Below, in pieces: positions 18,052 through 28,446 of a stretch of DNA of 62,298 bases (position 1 is its first letter; each line of letters opens with the position of its first letter). Source of the DNA: Verrucomicrobiota bacterium (GTDB lineage: Bacteria > Verrucomicrobiota > Verrucomicrobiia > Limisphaerales > VHDF01); contig VHDF01000023.1 of NCBI GenBank assembly GCA_016871495.1, positions 1 through 62,298 of the forward strand, read 5' to 3'. The position numbers and the translations under genes were made by a program. Under the pieces are notes generated by a model. The model did not search any database and was not told the origin of the DNA. It saw only the letters and a list, made by a program, of their open reading frames with translations.

Positions 18052-19479
18052 ATGAAGTCCTGCCTCTTGGTCCAAGGAAGGTTGATCGATCCGAGCCAGA
18101 GCTTGGACACCACCGCTTCAATCCTCATTGAGGAGGGCAAGATCGCCGCGTTGGGAGGCGAGGCCGACGCGAGGGCCGAGGCCGACACCACGCGTTTGAA
18201 CGCCGCCGGCTTGGTCATCACGCCGGGATTGATCGACTTGCACGTGCATTTGCGCGAGCCCGGCCAGAGTGCCAAGGAAACCATTGCCACAGGGACGGCT
18301 GCTGCGGCCCGGGGCGGGTTTACGACGGTCGTCTGCATGCCGAATACCAAGCCCGCGATTCACTCGGCTTCGGAAGTCGCGTTTGTTTTGGAACGTGCCG
18401 AGCGGCACGGCCATGTGCGAGTGCGGGTGGCCGGAGCGATCACCAAAGAAATCGCCGGGACGGAACTGGCGCCCATTGGATCTCTCAAGAGGGCCGGCGT
18501 CGTGGCGATCACCGACGATGGTCATTGTGTGCAGAACAACGAGCTGATGCGCCGGGCCTTGGAATACGCCGGCATGTTTGATCTGCCACTGATGGATCAC
18601 TGCCAGGATTATTCCCTGGTTTCTGAAGGCAAGATGCATGAGGGCTACTGGAGCAGTGTGTTGGGGCTCCAAGGCTGGCCCTCCAGCGGGGAGGAGTTGA
18701 TCGTGGCGCGGGACATCCTGCTGGCCGAGCTCACCGGCACACCCATTCACTGCCAGCATATCAGCGCCGCCGGCAGCGTTCGGCTGCTGCGCGAAGCCAA
18801 AGGCCGCGGGGTGCCGATTTCAGGTGAAGCTTGTCCGCATCATTTCGTGCTCACCGACGCGGCGGTTGCCGGAAGCGAGGCCTTTTGGAAAGCGGATGGC
18901 GATGGCGTCTGGGGAGCTGAGGCGATGCAACCCAAGCCTGCCTGGCCTGCCTACGACACGCGTTTCAAGATGAACCCCCCCCTTCGCTCCTCGGCGGATC
19001 GTCTCGCCATCCTGGAGGGACTGGTGGATGGCACTCTGGAAGTGCTGGCCAGCGACCACGCGCCGCACGTCGCCGACGAGAAGGACGTGGAATTCGATCA
19101 TGCTCCTTTCGGGATCACGGGCCTCGAGACCGAACTGGCTCTTTCTTTGATGCAACTTTATCACGCGGGGCGACTTCCACTCGCTCGAGTGATTGAGAAG
19201 TTTACCTCCGTCCCGGCGAAGGTGCTGCGCTTGAGGGACAAGGGGACGCTGGCGGTGGGAGTGGAGGCGGACCTGACGGTGATGGATCCTGAGGCTTACT
19301 GGAGTTTGGGCGAGAATGAGACACTCAGCAAAGCCATCAATTGTCCGTTCTTCGACTGGAAGTTGCGCGGAAGAGCGCTGGCCACCATGGTGGGCGGTCG
19401 CTTCGTGTGGAACGACTGGCCCGAGTTGACTCGCGCTGGCGTGGCTGCCGGCTTGGCCCCCTTAACCGTGAACCCATGA
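18052..19479 (+). CDS. pyrC: Dihydroorotase, type I
   Basis: A 475-residue amidohydrolase for the third step of pyrimidine synthesis, closing carbamoyl-aspartate to dihydroorotate. It has the metal-binding HVHLREPG at residues 64-71, then MPNTKP, a conserved His in MDHCQD, and the late DHAPH metal/catalytic motif. The ATG at 18052 is preferred because it gives the family N-terminus; the frame from 17998 adds only arginine-rich noise. No aspartate carbamoyltransferase gene adjoins. It overlaps the next gene as ATGA, so the small lipoprotein and TPR genes are probably co-translated with it. Confidence 0.95.
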   Translation: MKSCLLVQGRLIDPSQSLDTTASILIEEGKIAALGGEADARAEADTTRLNAAGLVITPGLIDLHVHLREPGQSAKETIATGTAAAARGGFTTVVCMPNTKPAIHSASEVAFVLERAERHGHVRVRVAGAITKEIAGTELAPIGSLKRAGVVAITDDGHCVQNNELMRRALEYAGMFDLPLMDHCQDYSLVSEGKMHEGYWSSVLGLQGWPSSGEELIVARDILLAELTGTPIHCQHISAAGSVRLLREAKGRGVPISGEACPHHFVLTDAAVAGSEAFWKADGDGVWGAEAMQPKPAWPAYDTRFKMNPPLRSSADRLAILEGLVDGTLEVLASDHAPHVADEKDVEFDHAPFGITGLETELALSLMQLYHAGRLPLARVIEKFTSVPAKVLRLRDKGTLAVGVEADLTVMDPEAYWSLGENETLSKAINCPFFDWKLRGRALATMVGGRFVWNDWPELTRAGVAAGLAPLTVNP

Positions 19480-19955
19480 GCCTCACCGGGTTTTCGCGAA
19501 TGGGCGGTTTACTCTGCGCGGCCTGGCTGGCGGGTTGTGCGATGGACCCCCCCTTGCCTTGGATGACGGTGTTGGAACTGGCCCAAGCCCGAGAAAAGGC
19601 GATCGCCGAAAATCGCCGCGTGCTCATGCTTTTCACCGGATCGGACTGGTGTCCACCCTGCCAGCTATTGCAGCGGCGGGTTTTGCAAACCCCGGAGTTC
19701 AGGCGGTACGCCCAATCGAACTTGGTCTTGGTGGAAGTGGACTTTCCGCGACGCAAGGTACTCGCGCCGGAGCTTTCCGCCACCAATCATGCTCTGGCGA
19801 GGAATTACCAGGTAGAGGTTTTCCCCACTCTCGTCTTGCTCGACCGAGAGGGGAAGGAACTGCGCAAAGCTCAAGGTTATCTCGGGGGTGGGTGGGAGCG
19901 CCATCTTGCCTGGATTGAACCCCGTCCGGAACCGCCGGTTTCCCTCTCCCCATGA
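19476..19955 (+). CDS. Thioredoxin-like lipoprotein with WCPPC motif
   Basis: A 159-residue exported protein. The N-terminus has a short hydrophobic segment ending in a lipobox-like LAGC (Cys21), so it is probably a lipoprotein facing the periplasm. The thioredoxin fold follows, with the redox motif WCPPC (Cys59, Cys62) and cis-Pro region EVFPTLVLLD. This matches Thioredoxin_7-type thiol-disulfide proteins, which may reduce or fold secreted proteins or help cytochrome maturation. The start ATG overlaps the dihydroorotase stop (ATGA), and its own stop overlaps the TPR gene in the same way. Confidence 0.85.
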   Translation: MSLTGFSRMGGLLCAAWLAGCAMDPPLPWMTVLELAQAREKAIAENRRVLMLFTGSDWCPPCQLLQRRVLQTPEFRRYAQSNLVLVEVDFPRRKVLAPELSATNHALARNYQVEVFPTLVLLDREGKELRKAQGYLGGGWERHLAWIEPRPEPPVSLSP

Positions 19956-20464
19956 GCGTGACACCCTTCGAGCCCCCTGACAGCCACCACTTCAACTCGG
20001 CCAGTGGCTGGCTGGATTTGGGACTTCCTGCAGATGCGCTGCACGATTTGGAACGGTTGAGTCCGACGTATCGGGAGCATCCCGAGGCCCTCGAGTTGCG
20101 ATGGTCGATTTATGCCAAGATGGAAAACTGGGACCTGGCTTTGCACGTCGCATTGGACCTGATGCGTATGGATCCCGGGCGGCCTTCGGGATATGTGCAT
20201 CGATCCTATGCTCTGCGCCGAAGTCACGGGGGTGGATTGCATGCCGCTTGGTCCGCCCTCTGTCCCGCACGGGAACTTTTCCCGAAGGAACCGATCATCC
20301 CCTACAATCTCGCCTGCTACGCGGCTCAAATGGGCCGCTTGGAAGAATCCTGGGATCTCCTCCACGCGGCCATGGAAGCGGCTGGCGACATCAAATTCAT
20401 CAAGGATCTCGCCCTCAAAGACCCGGATCTGGCGGCCTTGAAAGAGCGCGTGGCCGAACTTTGA
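19952..20464 (+). CDS. TPR-type small protein
   Basis: A 170-residue protein made of about three or four tetratricopeptide-like helical pairs, such as WLDLGLPADALHDLERL, WSIYAKMENWDLALHVA and YNLACYAAQMGRLEESWDLL. There is no signal peptide or membrane helix, so it is probably a cytoplasmic adaptor. It is coupled to the thioredoxin-like gene by an ATGA overlap and ends 30 bases before the convergent hydrolase gene. The partner is unknown. Confidence 0.75.
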   Translation: MSVTPFEPPDSHHFNSASGWLDLGLPADALHDLERLSPTYREHPEALELRWSIYAKMENWDLALHVALDLMRMDPGRPSGYVHRSYALRRSHGGGLHAAWSALCPARELFPKEPIIPYNLACYAAQMGRLEESWDLLHAAMEAAGDIKFIKDLALKDPDLAALKERVAEL

Positions 20465-20497
20465 CGGCTGGGATCCGGTACTGGTTCCGGCGCCGGG

Positions 20498-21508
20498 TCA
20501 GGGCAAGACAAAGGTTCCCACCACGGCCCGATGATCCGAAGGATATGGAGTGACCACGATATCCGCGAATTTGCGATCCTCGCCGACAACCTCACATCGC
20601 CGCACGACGATGCCGGTCCCTCGATAGAAAACAAAATCGATGCGGTCATGACGGTCTTTGGGGTCATTCGGGAGGGTCGTGGGCGTCCATGTCCATCCCG
20701 TTCGCGCGGCTTCATCGGGCCAAACCACGCGGTAAGCGTCGCGGAAACCGGCCTTCTCAACAGCCAGAGTCGAAGGGTAGGGGACGGGCAGGGGGCAGAG
20801 TCCCGCGCGGTTGGCGCGGTCGGTCCAGTCTCGATGCGACGGTTCGTTGAAGTCCCCCGTCAAGAAAACGGGCCATCCGAGGCTCGCGGCGGTTCGGATA
20901 TCCTCGAGTAATTCGCGGACTTGGTCTCCGCGCGACTTGATGGCTTCTTCCACCGCCTCGGCGCTCGTGCTGATGAATCGGCCATTCCCATAGGGAATTC
21001 TGAGGAGTTGATAAGGCTGATACGGGGCGGGTGCGAAATGCACGTTGAACATCCAGACTTCTTTGCCTGACGCGAGGCGGATTCGGGCGCCCCATTTTCG
21101 GGGTGAGCCTTCGACGATGGTATGGCGGGTGAGAAGGGCGCGGCCGTAGCCCTGTGCAAAATAATTCCATCCAAGCAGGGAAGCGATCTCACGTCCGCGG
21201 TCGGGCCGTTGCCCGCCGACTTCGGTGCCCAATGCCTCCTGAAGCCCTACGATGTCGGCCTTGGCTGCGGTGATCACTTTGGCGGATTGCGACAGCGGTT
21301 GCTTGCCGGATTCCCCTCCGACCCAAAGGTTGAAGGTCATGACTCGGAATTCCTCGGCCACGGTGGCGCAACCCCAGAAGGCCAGCGCGCACAGGCCAAA
21401 CCCGATGGCGCGAAGGAACGATCGAGGGCCGAGGATTGTTGGTACTGGGAAGCGATCCGAAGCTGAATTCAAAGATTCGGGCCGGGAGGAGGGGATGAAA
21501 GGCTTCAA
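20498..21508 (-). CDS. Endonuclease/exonuclease/phosphatase (EEP) family hydrolase, exported
   Basis: About 336 residues. After an N-terminal hydrophobic leader (RAIGFGLCALAFWGC, possibly lipoprotein-like) comes the EEP fold. It shows MTFNLWVGG, metal-binding Glu in IVGLQEA, His in NVHFAPA, TGDFNEP, DRIDFVFYR and the final SDHRAVVGTF. Family members cleave phosphodiesters or sphingomyelin; the exported form suggests an extracellular nuclease or phosphodiesterase. The TTG at 21508 overlaps the stop of the VOC gene as TTGA and is the likely start. The longer frame from 21571 runs inside the VOC gene. Confidence 0.85.
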   Translation of the reverse strand: MKPFIPSSRPESLNSASDRFPVPTILGPRSFLRAIGFGLCALAFWGCATVAEEFRVMTFNLWVGGESGKQPLSQSAKVITAAKADIVGLQEALGTEVGGQRPDRGREIASLLGWNYFAQGYGRALLTRHTIVEGSPRKWGARIRLASGKEVWMFNVHFAPAPYQPYQLLRIPYGNGRFISTSAEAVEEAIKSRGDQVRELLEDIRTAASLGWPVFLTGDFNEPSHRDWTDRANRAGLCPLPVPYPSTLAVEKAGFRDAYRVVWPDEAARTGWTWTPTTLPNDPKDRHDRIDFVFYRGTGIVVRRCEVVGEDRKFADIVVTPYPSDHRAVVGTFVLP

Positions 21509-21901
21509 GGCCGGACCTCCTCCATGAGTCCGAAGGGATGGCCATCCGGATCGCGGAAGAAAGCCATCCACAATTCGTGGTCGGGCATTTGGGCCACGAG
21601 ATGAGGAGGCTCCTCGAAGGTCGCACCGCGCTGGAGGAGTTCGGAATGGATTTTCTGCAACGGGGCCGCTTTGAAGTAAATCACCGTGGTTGACGGTGAG
21701 TTCGAACTTTGTTTTTCGCCCTCACTCAGCATGAGCCGGACCGAGTTGCAGCGAAAGAAGGCCAGCTTGGGTGGGGCTTCGAAGAGCAGAGGCAATCCAA
21801 GGCTGTCGCGATAAAAAGCAATCGAACGGGGCAGGCTCCGCACCACGAGAGCGATTTGGCCGATTTCTCCTGTGAGGAGGGGGGGGAGAGGGGGCGGGCA
21901 T
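21505..21901 (-). CDS. VOC-family (glyoxalase/bleomycin resistance) protein, 5' end disturbed by a poly-G tract
   Basis: A small VOC-superfamily protein of about 130 residues. The typical beta-alpha-beta start is IGQIALVVRSLPRSIAFYRD, and the end is the WMAFFRDPDGHPFGLMEE pattern. Such metal-dependent enzymes include glyoxalases and dioxygenases; the substrate cannot be told. The natural ATG appears to be at 21901, but it is one base out of frame with the body because of an 8-G run at 21879-21886. With seven G it would read straight through. In the frame as given, the ORF runs upstream to 22074 through repeat DNA, giving an implausible N-terminus. Its stop overlaps the EEP gene. Confidence 0.7.
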
Positions 21902-21997
21902 GGGAGGAGCCTAGGGTGGACGTTCTCCGAAGGCGATGGGATTTTTGTGTCCGGCGAGCGGAGCCGTGCATCCCGAAGTGGTCTGTCGTGTGGCGGA

Positions 21998-22114
21998 AGG
22001 CTGCCCAGCCTGCTGTATCGCCGAAGGCCCGTCGGTCCCGTGGGTGAAGAACGAGGCCCTTCCAGGCTCTCCACGCGCCGGGTTCCCTTCGTCGCCCCGC
22101 AGGCTGGGCAGCCT
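21998..22114. repeat. Inverted repeat, 16-bp perfect arms
   Basis: AGGCTGCCCAGCCTGC at 21998-22013 is repeated in inverse orientation at 22099-22114, about 85 bases apart. It sits in the divergent region between the VOC gene and the LysR gene, whose 343 bases hold no gene. It is probably a dispersed palindromic repeat rather than a regulator site. Confidence 0.6.
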
Positions 22115-22244
22115 GCGTTACAGCAGACAGGGCTGTCGGCGTGACCACGACAACCCGGTCACTGACCCTCTCTGGATGCACCGCGTGCGGAGCGCGGGGT
22201 TCGTGGCATTTGACTCGGGTTATGTTTTCGCATGTAATTCGTGG

Positions 22245-23120
22245 ATGCAAATCGAGAGTCTGAAAGTGTTCTGTGACCTGGCTGAAACCGAAAGTTTCAC
22301 GAAGGCGGCCCAGATTAACCAGATCACGCAGTCGGCTGTCAGCCAGCAGATCAGCTCGCTGGAGCGCCAGTTTAAGTCCTTGCTCATCGAGCGGAGCAAA
22401 AAGAAGTTCAGGCTGACGCGGGAGGGCCAGGTGCTTTACGAGTATAGCAAGCAGATTATTCAGACTTACGACTCCCTTCACAGCAAACTTCAGGAGATCA
22501 AAGACATCATCTCCGGCACCATTAGGGTGGCGACGATTTACAGCATTGGGTTGCATGATCTGCCGCCTTACATGAAGAAGTTTCTAAGGTCGTATCCGAC
22601 CGTGCACGTGCATGTCGAATACCGCCGTTCGAATCAGGTGTATGACGATGTCCTGAGCAACGTCGTGGATTTGGGTTTGGTGGCGTATCCGTCGCGGGAC
22701 AGCAAGTTGGAGGTGGTGCCCTTGCGGAAGGATTCCATGGTTTTGATCTGCCATCCTCATCATCCTCTGGCCAAGCTGAAGTCGATCAAGTTGACGGCGA
22801 TCGCGGGCCAGAAGTTCATCGGGTTCGAACCGGATATTCCGACGCGCAAAGCGATCGACAAGATCCTGAAGGATGCGAACGTGACGGTGAACCATGTCAT
22901 GGAATTTGACAATATCGAGACGGTGAAGCGAGCGGTGGAGATTGAGGCGGGGATTGCGATCGTGCCTCAGGCCACGATTGCCCAAGAGGTGGCCAAGCAA
23001 ACCCTGGCTCAGGTCCAATTCGAGGATGCCGAGTTCTTTCGCCCGCTGGCTGCAATTTACAAGAAAAACAAAGTGCTTTCCCCCGCGATGCGCCAGTTTC
23101 TCTCCATCATCAAAGAGTAA
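22245..23120 (+). CDS. LysR-family transcriptional regulator
   Basis: A 291-residue LysR regulator. The N-terminal winged helix-turn-helix covers residues 1-62 (LKVFCDLAETESFTKAAQ, then QSAVSQQISSLERQ). The remainder is the periplasmic-binding-like effector domain (GTIRVATIYSIGLHDLPPYM; VDLGLVAYPS; VPQATIAQEV). The ATG at 22245 starts exactly at the family N-terminus; the open frame from 21936 crosses repeat DNA. It may control the divergent VOC/EEP pair or the downstream genes; the ligand is unknown. Confidence 0.93.
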   Translation: MQIESLKVFCDLAETESFTKAAQINQITQSAVSQQISSLERQFKSLLIERSKKKFRLTREGQVLYEYSKQIIQTYDSLHSKLQEIKDIISGTIRVATIYSIGLHDLPPYMKKFLRSYPTVHVHVEYRRSNQVYDDVLSNVVDLGLVAYPSRDSKLEVVPLRKDSMVLICHPHHPLAKLKSIKLTAIAGQKFIGFEPDIPTRKAIDKILKDANVTVNHVMEFDNIETVKRAVEIEAGIAIVPQATIAQEVAKQTLAQVQFEDAEFFRPLAAIYKKNKVLSPAMRQFLSIIKE

Positions 23121-23246
23121 AGCGTGTTTTAACCTGCTCGGAGTCAAGGGTATGCGGAATGACCGGCGCACCGGGCGGGGGAAATTTCGGTTTGCAATGT
23201 GTTGCGGAAGGCGACAGGGTGCCGGGGCTCCGGTTCCTCGCCAGCC

Positions 23247-23960
23247 ATGGTCGAACTGATTTCCAAACTCCAGGAACGCCTTCAGTCGGAGATGAAGGCG
23301 CTTTCATTCACCACCTTGACCCGGGTCGTCGTTCTTTCCGCCATCTACTTTTTGGGGGGAATCATCGGACGAGAAGCCTCGTTTGATTTGCGGCGGTTTG
23401 CCCCGCGGGTGAACGAAGTTGCCCCTCCTTCCGTGGTGACGCCGGTCTTCGAGCTGTACGAGGCCATCCATCCCCTGGCGGGCAGCGCTGGTGTTTCGGG
23501 TTTCGTCAAACTCGCGCATCTCGCGAGCGCGATGGAAGCGCTGCTGAAAGAGTTGATGGAGGATCCCTCCAACGTCAATTCCTCCACGCTCCGCACGATT
23601 ACCGACGCGCTGAGTTTCATGATCCATCTCGTGCAGCAGGCCTCCGAATCGCCGCCTCTTCGCGAACTGCCTTCCCTGACCCTTGTGGTGGATGACGACG
23701 TGTTGTCGCTGCAAATGGTCACGTCGGCGCTGGAAACGGCCAATCTTCGTTCGGTCAATGTTTCAGAACCCGTCCTCGCATTGAAGATTGTGGAGCACAA
23801 TCATTTCGATCTTATTTTCGCGGACGTGAACATGCCGGAGATGGATGGATTCGCATTCGCCACCCAAGTGAGGGCTTCGGTCCAGCACCGTTACACCCCC
23901 ATTGTCATGGTGACGAGCCTCAAGTTGAGGGGTTGCTGGAGAAGCCTCCCAAGGGTGTGA
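23247..23960 (+). CDS. Hpt-like domain plus truncated response-regulator receiver
   Basis: A 237-residue signalling protein. Residues 20-42 are hydrophobic. Residues 60-135 resemble an Hpt domain, with candidate phospho-His75 in IHPLAGSAG. Residues 145-225 are a receiver domain with acidic pocket DDD (149-151), phospho-Asp193 (FADVNMPEMDGF) and the switch Thr/Ser in MVTS. The domain then breaks off: the last strand and its invariant Lys (KPF motif) are missing and replaced by a short basic tail ending RGCWRSLPRV. It overlaps nadC by GTGA, so the truncation may have arisen where the two genes were joined. Whether it still signals is unclear. Confidence 0.7.
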   Translation: MVELISKLQERLQSEMKALSFTTLTRVVVLSAIYFLGGIIGREASFDLRRFAPRVNEVAPPSVVTPVFELYEAIHPLAGSAGVSGFVKLAHLASAMEALLKELMEDPSNVNSSTLRTITDALSFMIHLVQQASESPPLRELPSLTLVVDDDVLSLQMVTSALETANLRSVNVSEPVLALKIVEHNHFDLIFADVNMPEMDGFAFATQVRASVQHRYTPIVMVTSLKLRGCWRSLPRV

Positions 23961-24865
23961 GCGTCTTGCCGGAACCTCCGTGGCCTGCCCAAGCTGGAAA
24001 CCAGATTGACCGCGTCGATGCCGAACTGATCCAGCGGGCGGTCCGGGAAGCGTTGCGAGAGGATGTGGGGCCGGGTGACGCCACGACCCTTGCCACCATT
24101 CCTTTCGATCGCATGGCCATCGGACGGATGGTTGCGCGGCAGGACTTGATCGTCTGCGGTTTGTTTTGGGCGTCGGAAGCATTTGGGCTCCTCGATCCCG
24201 ATTGCCGGGTTTCCTTTCAGTCCCGGGATGGGGACCGGATCCAGTCCGGCGGCTGTGCCCTTGAGGTTCGAGGCCGGGCGGGCCCGATGCTGACAGCTGA
24301 GAGAACCGCCCTGAATTTTGTGCAGCGGCTTTCCGGCATCGCCACCTTCACCTCACGTTATGTTGAGGCGATTGCCGGGACGTCCTCACGTATTCTGGAC
24401 ACGCGAAAAACGACTCCGGGCTGGCGGGTCTTCGAAAAATATGCCGTGCGATGCGGAGGGGGAACGAATCATCGCCTCGGACTCTTTGACCGGATCCTGA
24501 TCAAGGACAACCATCGGGTCGCGCTGGCGGATGAGGCGGGCGGATCGATTCGTGCGGCGGTGGAGCGAGCCCGGGCGGCCTATCCTCATCTGGAAATCGA
24601 GGTGGAAGCCGACACTCTTGCCGACGTTGAAGAAGCATTGTCGGCGGGAGCCCGGCTCATCCTGCTGGACAACATGTCTTTGGTCGACCTCCGTCGTGCG
24701 GTCGCGCTGTGCCGGGGGCGGGCGCGGACGGAAGCCAGCGGCGGCATCAACCTGCAAACCGTTCGTGAGGTGGCCTTGACTGGCGTCGATGAGATTTCGG
24801 TTGGGGCCTTGACCCATTCCGCTCCGGCGGCCGACTGGAGCCTGGATTTCGACGAACTGCGATGA
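23957..24865 (+). CDS. nadC: Nicotinate-nucleotide pyrophosphorylase (carboxylating)
   Basis: About 302 residues. It converts quinolinate and PRPP to nicotinate mononucleotide in de novo NAD synthesis. Motifs seen include REDVGPGDATT at the start, ALNFVQRLSGIAT, LDTRKTTPGWR, CGGGTNHRLGLFDRILIKDNH, EVEADTLADVEEAL and EASGGINLQTVREVALTGVDEISVGALTHS, in family order (each quoted in part). The likely start is GTG 23957 overlapping the receiver stop as GTGA; a TTG at 23933 in frame is an alternative. It overlaps birA as ATGA, linking NAD and biotin genes in one transcript. Confidence 0.94.
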   Translation: MSVLPEPPWPAQAGNQIDRVDAELIQRAVREALREDVGPGDATTLATIPFDRMAIGRMVARQDLIVCGLFWASEAFGLLDPDCRVSFQSRDGDRIQSGGCALEVRGRAGPMLTAERTALNFVQRLSGIATFTSRYVEAIAGTSSRILDTRKTTPGWRVFEKYAVRCGGGTNHRLGLFDRILIKDNHRVALADEAGGSIRAAVERARAAYPHLEIEVEADTLADVEEALSAGARLILLDNMSLVDLRRAVALCRGRARTEASGGINLQTVREVALTGVDEISVGALTHSAPAADWSLDFDELR

Positions 24866-25875
24866 AGCGTGTCGGGTCATTGCCTTCTCCTGCCTGGCCT
24901 ATGGATGCGCGGATTCTGGCTGCGCTCAGAAATTCCGCGGAGGCTCCGCTGTCCGGCATGGATCTGGCTCAACTGCTGGGCATCAGCCGCGCCGCCGTGT
25001 GGGCTCGGATCGAGTCTTTACGTCAATCGGGGTTCGGCATCGAGGCGAGCCCGCACACGGGCTACCGGTTGGTTCAAACACCGGAAGCGCTCCATGCCGA
25101 CGACTTGCGTTCGCGTCTCCCGGAATCCGCGGTGATCGGCGCCCGGATTCATGTGCTGGGCGAAACCTCCTCGACCAACGATATGCTTGAAGAACGGGCG
25201 CGCCAGGGCGCTCCCGAGGGAACCGTGGTATTCGCCGAGTCGCAGACGCGGGGTCGCGGAAGGCTCGGACGGGTTTGGCACAGCCCGCCGGGACAAGGCC
25301 TGTGGTTTTCGGTGTTGTTGCGCCCGAAGATTCAGCCCCAAGCGGTAACCCGCATCACCATCGCCACCGCCTCTGGCGCCGCCCGGGCGCTGACGCTCGA
25401 AGCCGGGATCCCAATCCGGATCAAGTGGCCCAACGATCTGATGATCGAGTCGCGCAAGGTCGGCGGCATCCTCACCGAATTGAGCGCCGAGACGGACGGG
25501 GTGAAGCATGTGATCGTGGGGATCGGCATCGATGTCAATCAATCCGCCGCGGACTTTCCCCCTGAGGTGCGAAAAATAGCGACTTCGCTGTCCTTGGCGA
25601 CGGGCCAGAAAATTGACCGAGCCAGGCTCGCGTCCGTCCTCCTGCGCGAATTGGACGCGGATTACGCCCGGTTGCGAGAGGGGCGGTTTTCTGAAGTGGC
25701 TGAGGAATGGGAGGAGCAGTGCTCGACATTGGGAAGGTTGGTTCGGATTGAAACGGGCGGCCGCCGGCTGATCGGCGTCGCGGAATCCATCGACGCCGAA
25801 GGCGCGCTGCTTGTGCGGACGGAGCACGGCCATCTCGAGCGGGTGATCGGCGGGGATGTCGCCTTGGAGAAGTAA
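24862..25875 (+). CDS. birA: Biotin protein ligase / biotin operon repressor
   Basis: A 337-residue bifunctional BirA. An N-terminal winged helix (about residues 15-70; LLGISRAAVWARIESLR) marks it as a DNA-binding repressor as well as an enzyme. The ligase core has the biotin/ATP loop GRGRLGR at residues 131-137, KWPNDL at 188-193 and the catalytic-region Lys199. A C-terminal SH3-like domain follows. It attaches biotin to acetyl-CoA carboxylase via biotinyl-AMP. Start ATGA-overlaps nadC, and coaX follows 16 bases later, the common birA-coaX arrangement. Confidence 0.95.
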   Translation: MKRVGSLPSPAWPMDARILAALRNSAEAPLSGMDLAQLLGISRAAVWARIESLRQSGFGIEASPHTGYRLVQTPEALHADDLRSRLPESAVIGARIHVLGETSSTNDMLEERARQGAPEGTVVFAESQTRGRGRLGRVWHSPPGQGLWFSVLLRPKIQPQAVTRITIATASGAARALTLEAGIPIRIKWPNDLMIESRKVGGILTELSAETDGVKHVIVGIGIDVNQSAADFPPEVRKIATSLSLATGQKIDRARLASVLLRELDADYARLREGRFSEVAEEWEEQCSTLGRLVRIETGGRRLIGVAESIDAEGALLVRTEHGHLERVIGGDVALEK

Positions 25876-25890
25876 GCCGGGATCTGGACC

Positions 25891-26685
25891 ATGCAGGCCT
25901 TGTTCGATATTGGCAACACTCACACCCACGTCGCGTTTGCGACGGGTGGACGGATTGGCAGGATGTTCGAGGTCCCGACGGCGGAATGGGAACTCGGGGG
26001 CGCGGCAGGACGGGTTTTGAAGCAAGCCGGAAGGCGGCGGGTCGAGTCTGCGGCGATCTGCAGCGTGGTGCCGATGGCGACCGGCAGTGTGGTCCGATTT
26101 CTCGAGGAAACATGGAAGGTGCGGCCCTTTCAACTCACGCATCGGGTGACGGGAGGCCTCAAGATCGATTATCCCCGGCCATCCTCGATTGGTCCTGACC
26201 GGCTTGCCAACGCCATCGCGGCGCTCTCCCTCCTGGCACCTCCGTTGGTGGTGGTGGACTTTGGAACGGCGGTGACCTTTGATGTGGTGGATCGCCGCGG
26301 GTGTTATGTCGGAGGCATCATCGCGCCTGGATTGGCCGCGATGACGGACTACTTGCATGAAAAGACTGCGTTGCTGCCGCGGATCCGCATTCGCCGGGAG
26401 CCTGCGGTGATTGGAAGGAGCACGCGGCAGGCCATGCGGATTGGTGCCATCCACGGCTACCGCGGTTTGGTGAGGGAATTGATTCGCGAGCTTGCTCGGG
26501 AGTTGGGCGTTCGCCGCCTGCCGGTGTTGGCGACGGGAGGGTATGCGTCGTTGATCGCGGATCAACTTTCAGAGATCGACCGGGTTGAGCCCAAGCTGAC
26601 TTTGGCGGGATTGTTGAGAGCTTCCCGCTGCGGAACCATGGGGGCGTGGAGCGGCGCCGATCCGGGCGCTGGGCGCGATCCGTAG
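25891..26685 (+). CDS. coaX: Type III pantothenate kinase
   Basis: A 264-residue kinase that phosphorylates pantothenate in the first step of CoA synthesis. It shows the phosphate-binding DIGNTHTH (Asp6), the GPDRLANAIAA motif and VVVDFGTAVTFDVVD, all diagnostic for the CoaX/Baf fold rather than CoaA. It is the third gene of the cofactor cluster nadC-birA-coaX. It ends about 170 bases before the HtrA start. Confidence 0.95.
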   Translation: MQALFDIGNTHTHVAFATGGRIGRMFEVPTAEWELGGAAGRVLKQAGRRRVESAAICSVVPMATGSVVRFLEETWKVRPFQLTHRVTGGLKIDYPRPSSIGPDRLANAIAALSLLAPPLVVVDFGTAVTFDVVDRRGCYVGGIIAPGLAAMTDYLHEKTALLPRIRIRREPAVIGRSTRQAMRIGAIHGYRGLVRELIRELARELGVRRLPVLATGGYASLIADQLSEIDRVEPKLTLAGLLRASRCGTMGAWSGADPGAGRDP

Positions 26686-26851
26686 TCCCAAGGTGAAGAA
26701 ATTAATTTTCTGTAATGATCGGGCAATTTACTGGCAATCGCTCTCGAGCTATTCTTGGGTCTATGAAACGGGGCGTTCTGGCTCAGATTCGCGCGCAGTG
26801 CCTGGGGAAGGCACCGCGTCGGAGGTCCGCGATCAAGTCGAAGGTTCCGGC

Positions 26852-28363
<1,512 letters not shown>

Positions 28364-28417
28364 CCCGTGACCCGCACCCGCCTGACCATGGGTCCGGAGA
28401 AACGGGTCGATCTCGCA

Positions 28418-28443
28418 CGAGCCCCGGCTTGGGCCGGGGCTCG
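28418..28443. terminator. Bidirectional hairpin terminator
   Basis: CGAGCCCCGGC and its complement form an 11-bp stem around a short loop, with a T-rich GTTGTTATT on the right. It lies between the converging HtrA gene and the 1150-aa secreted protein gene and could stop transcription from both. Confidence 0.75.
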
Positions 28444-28446
28444 TTG

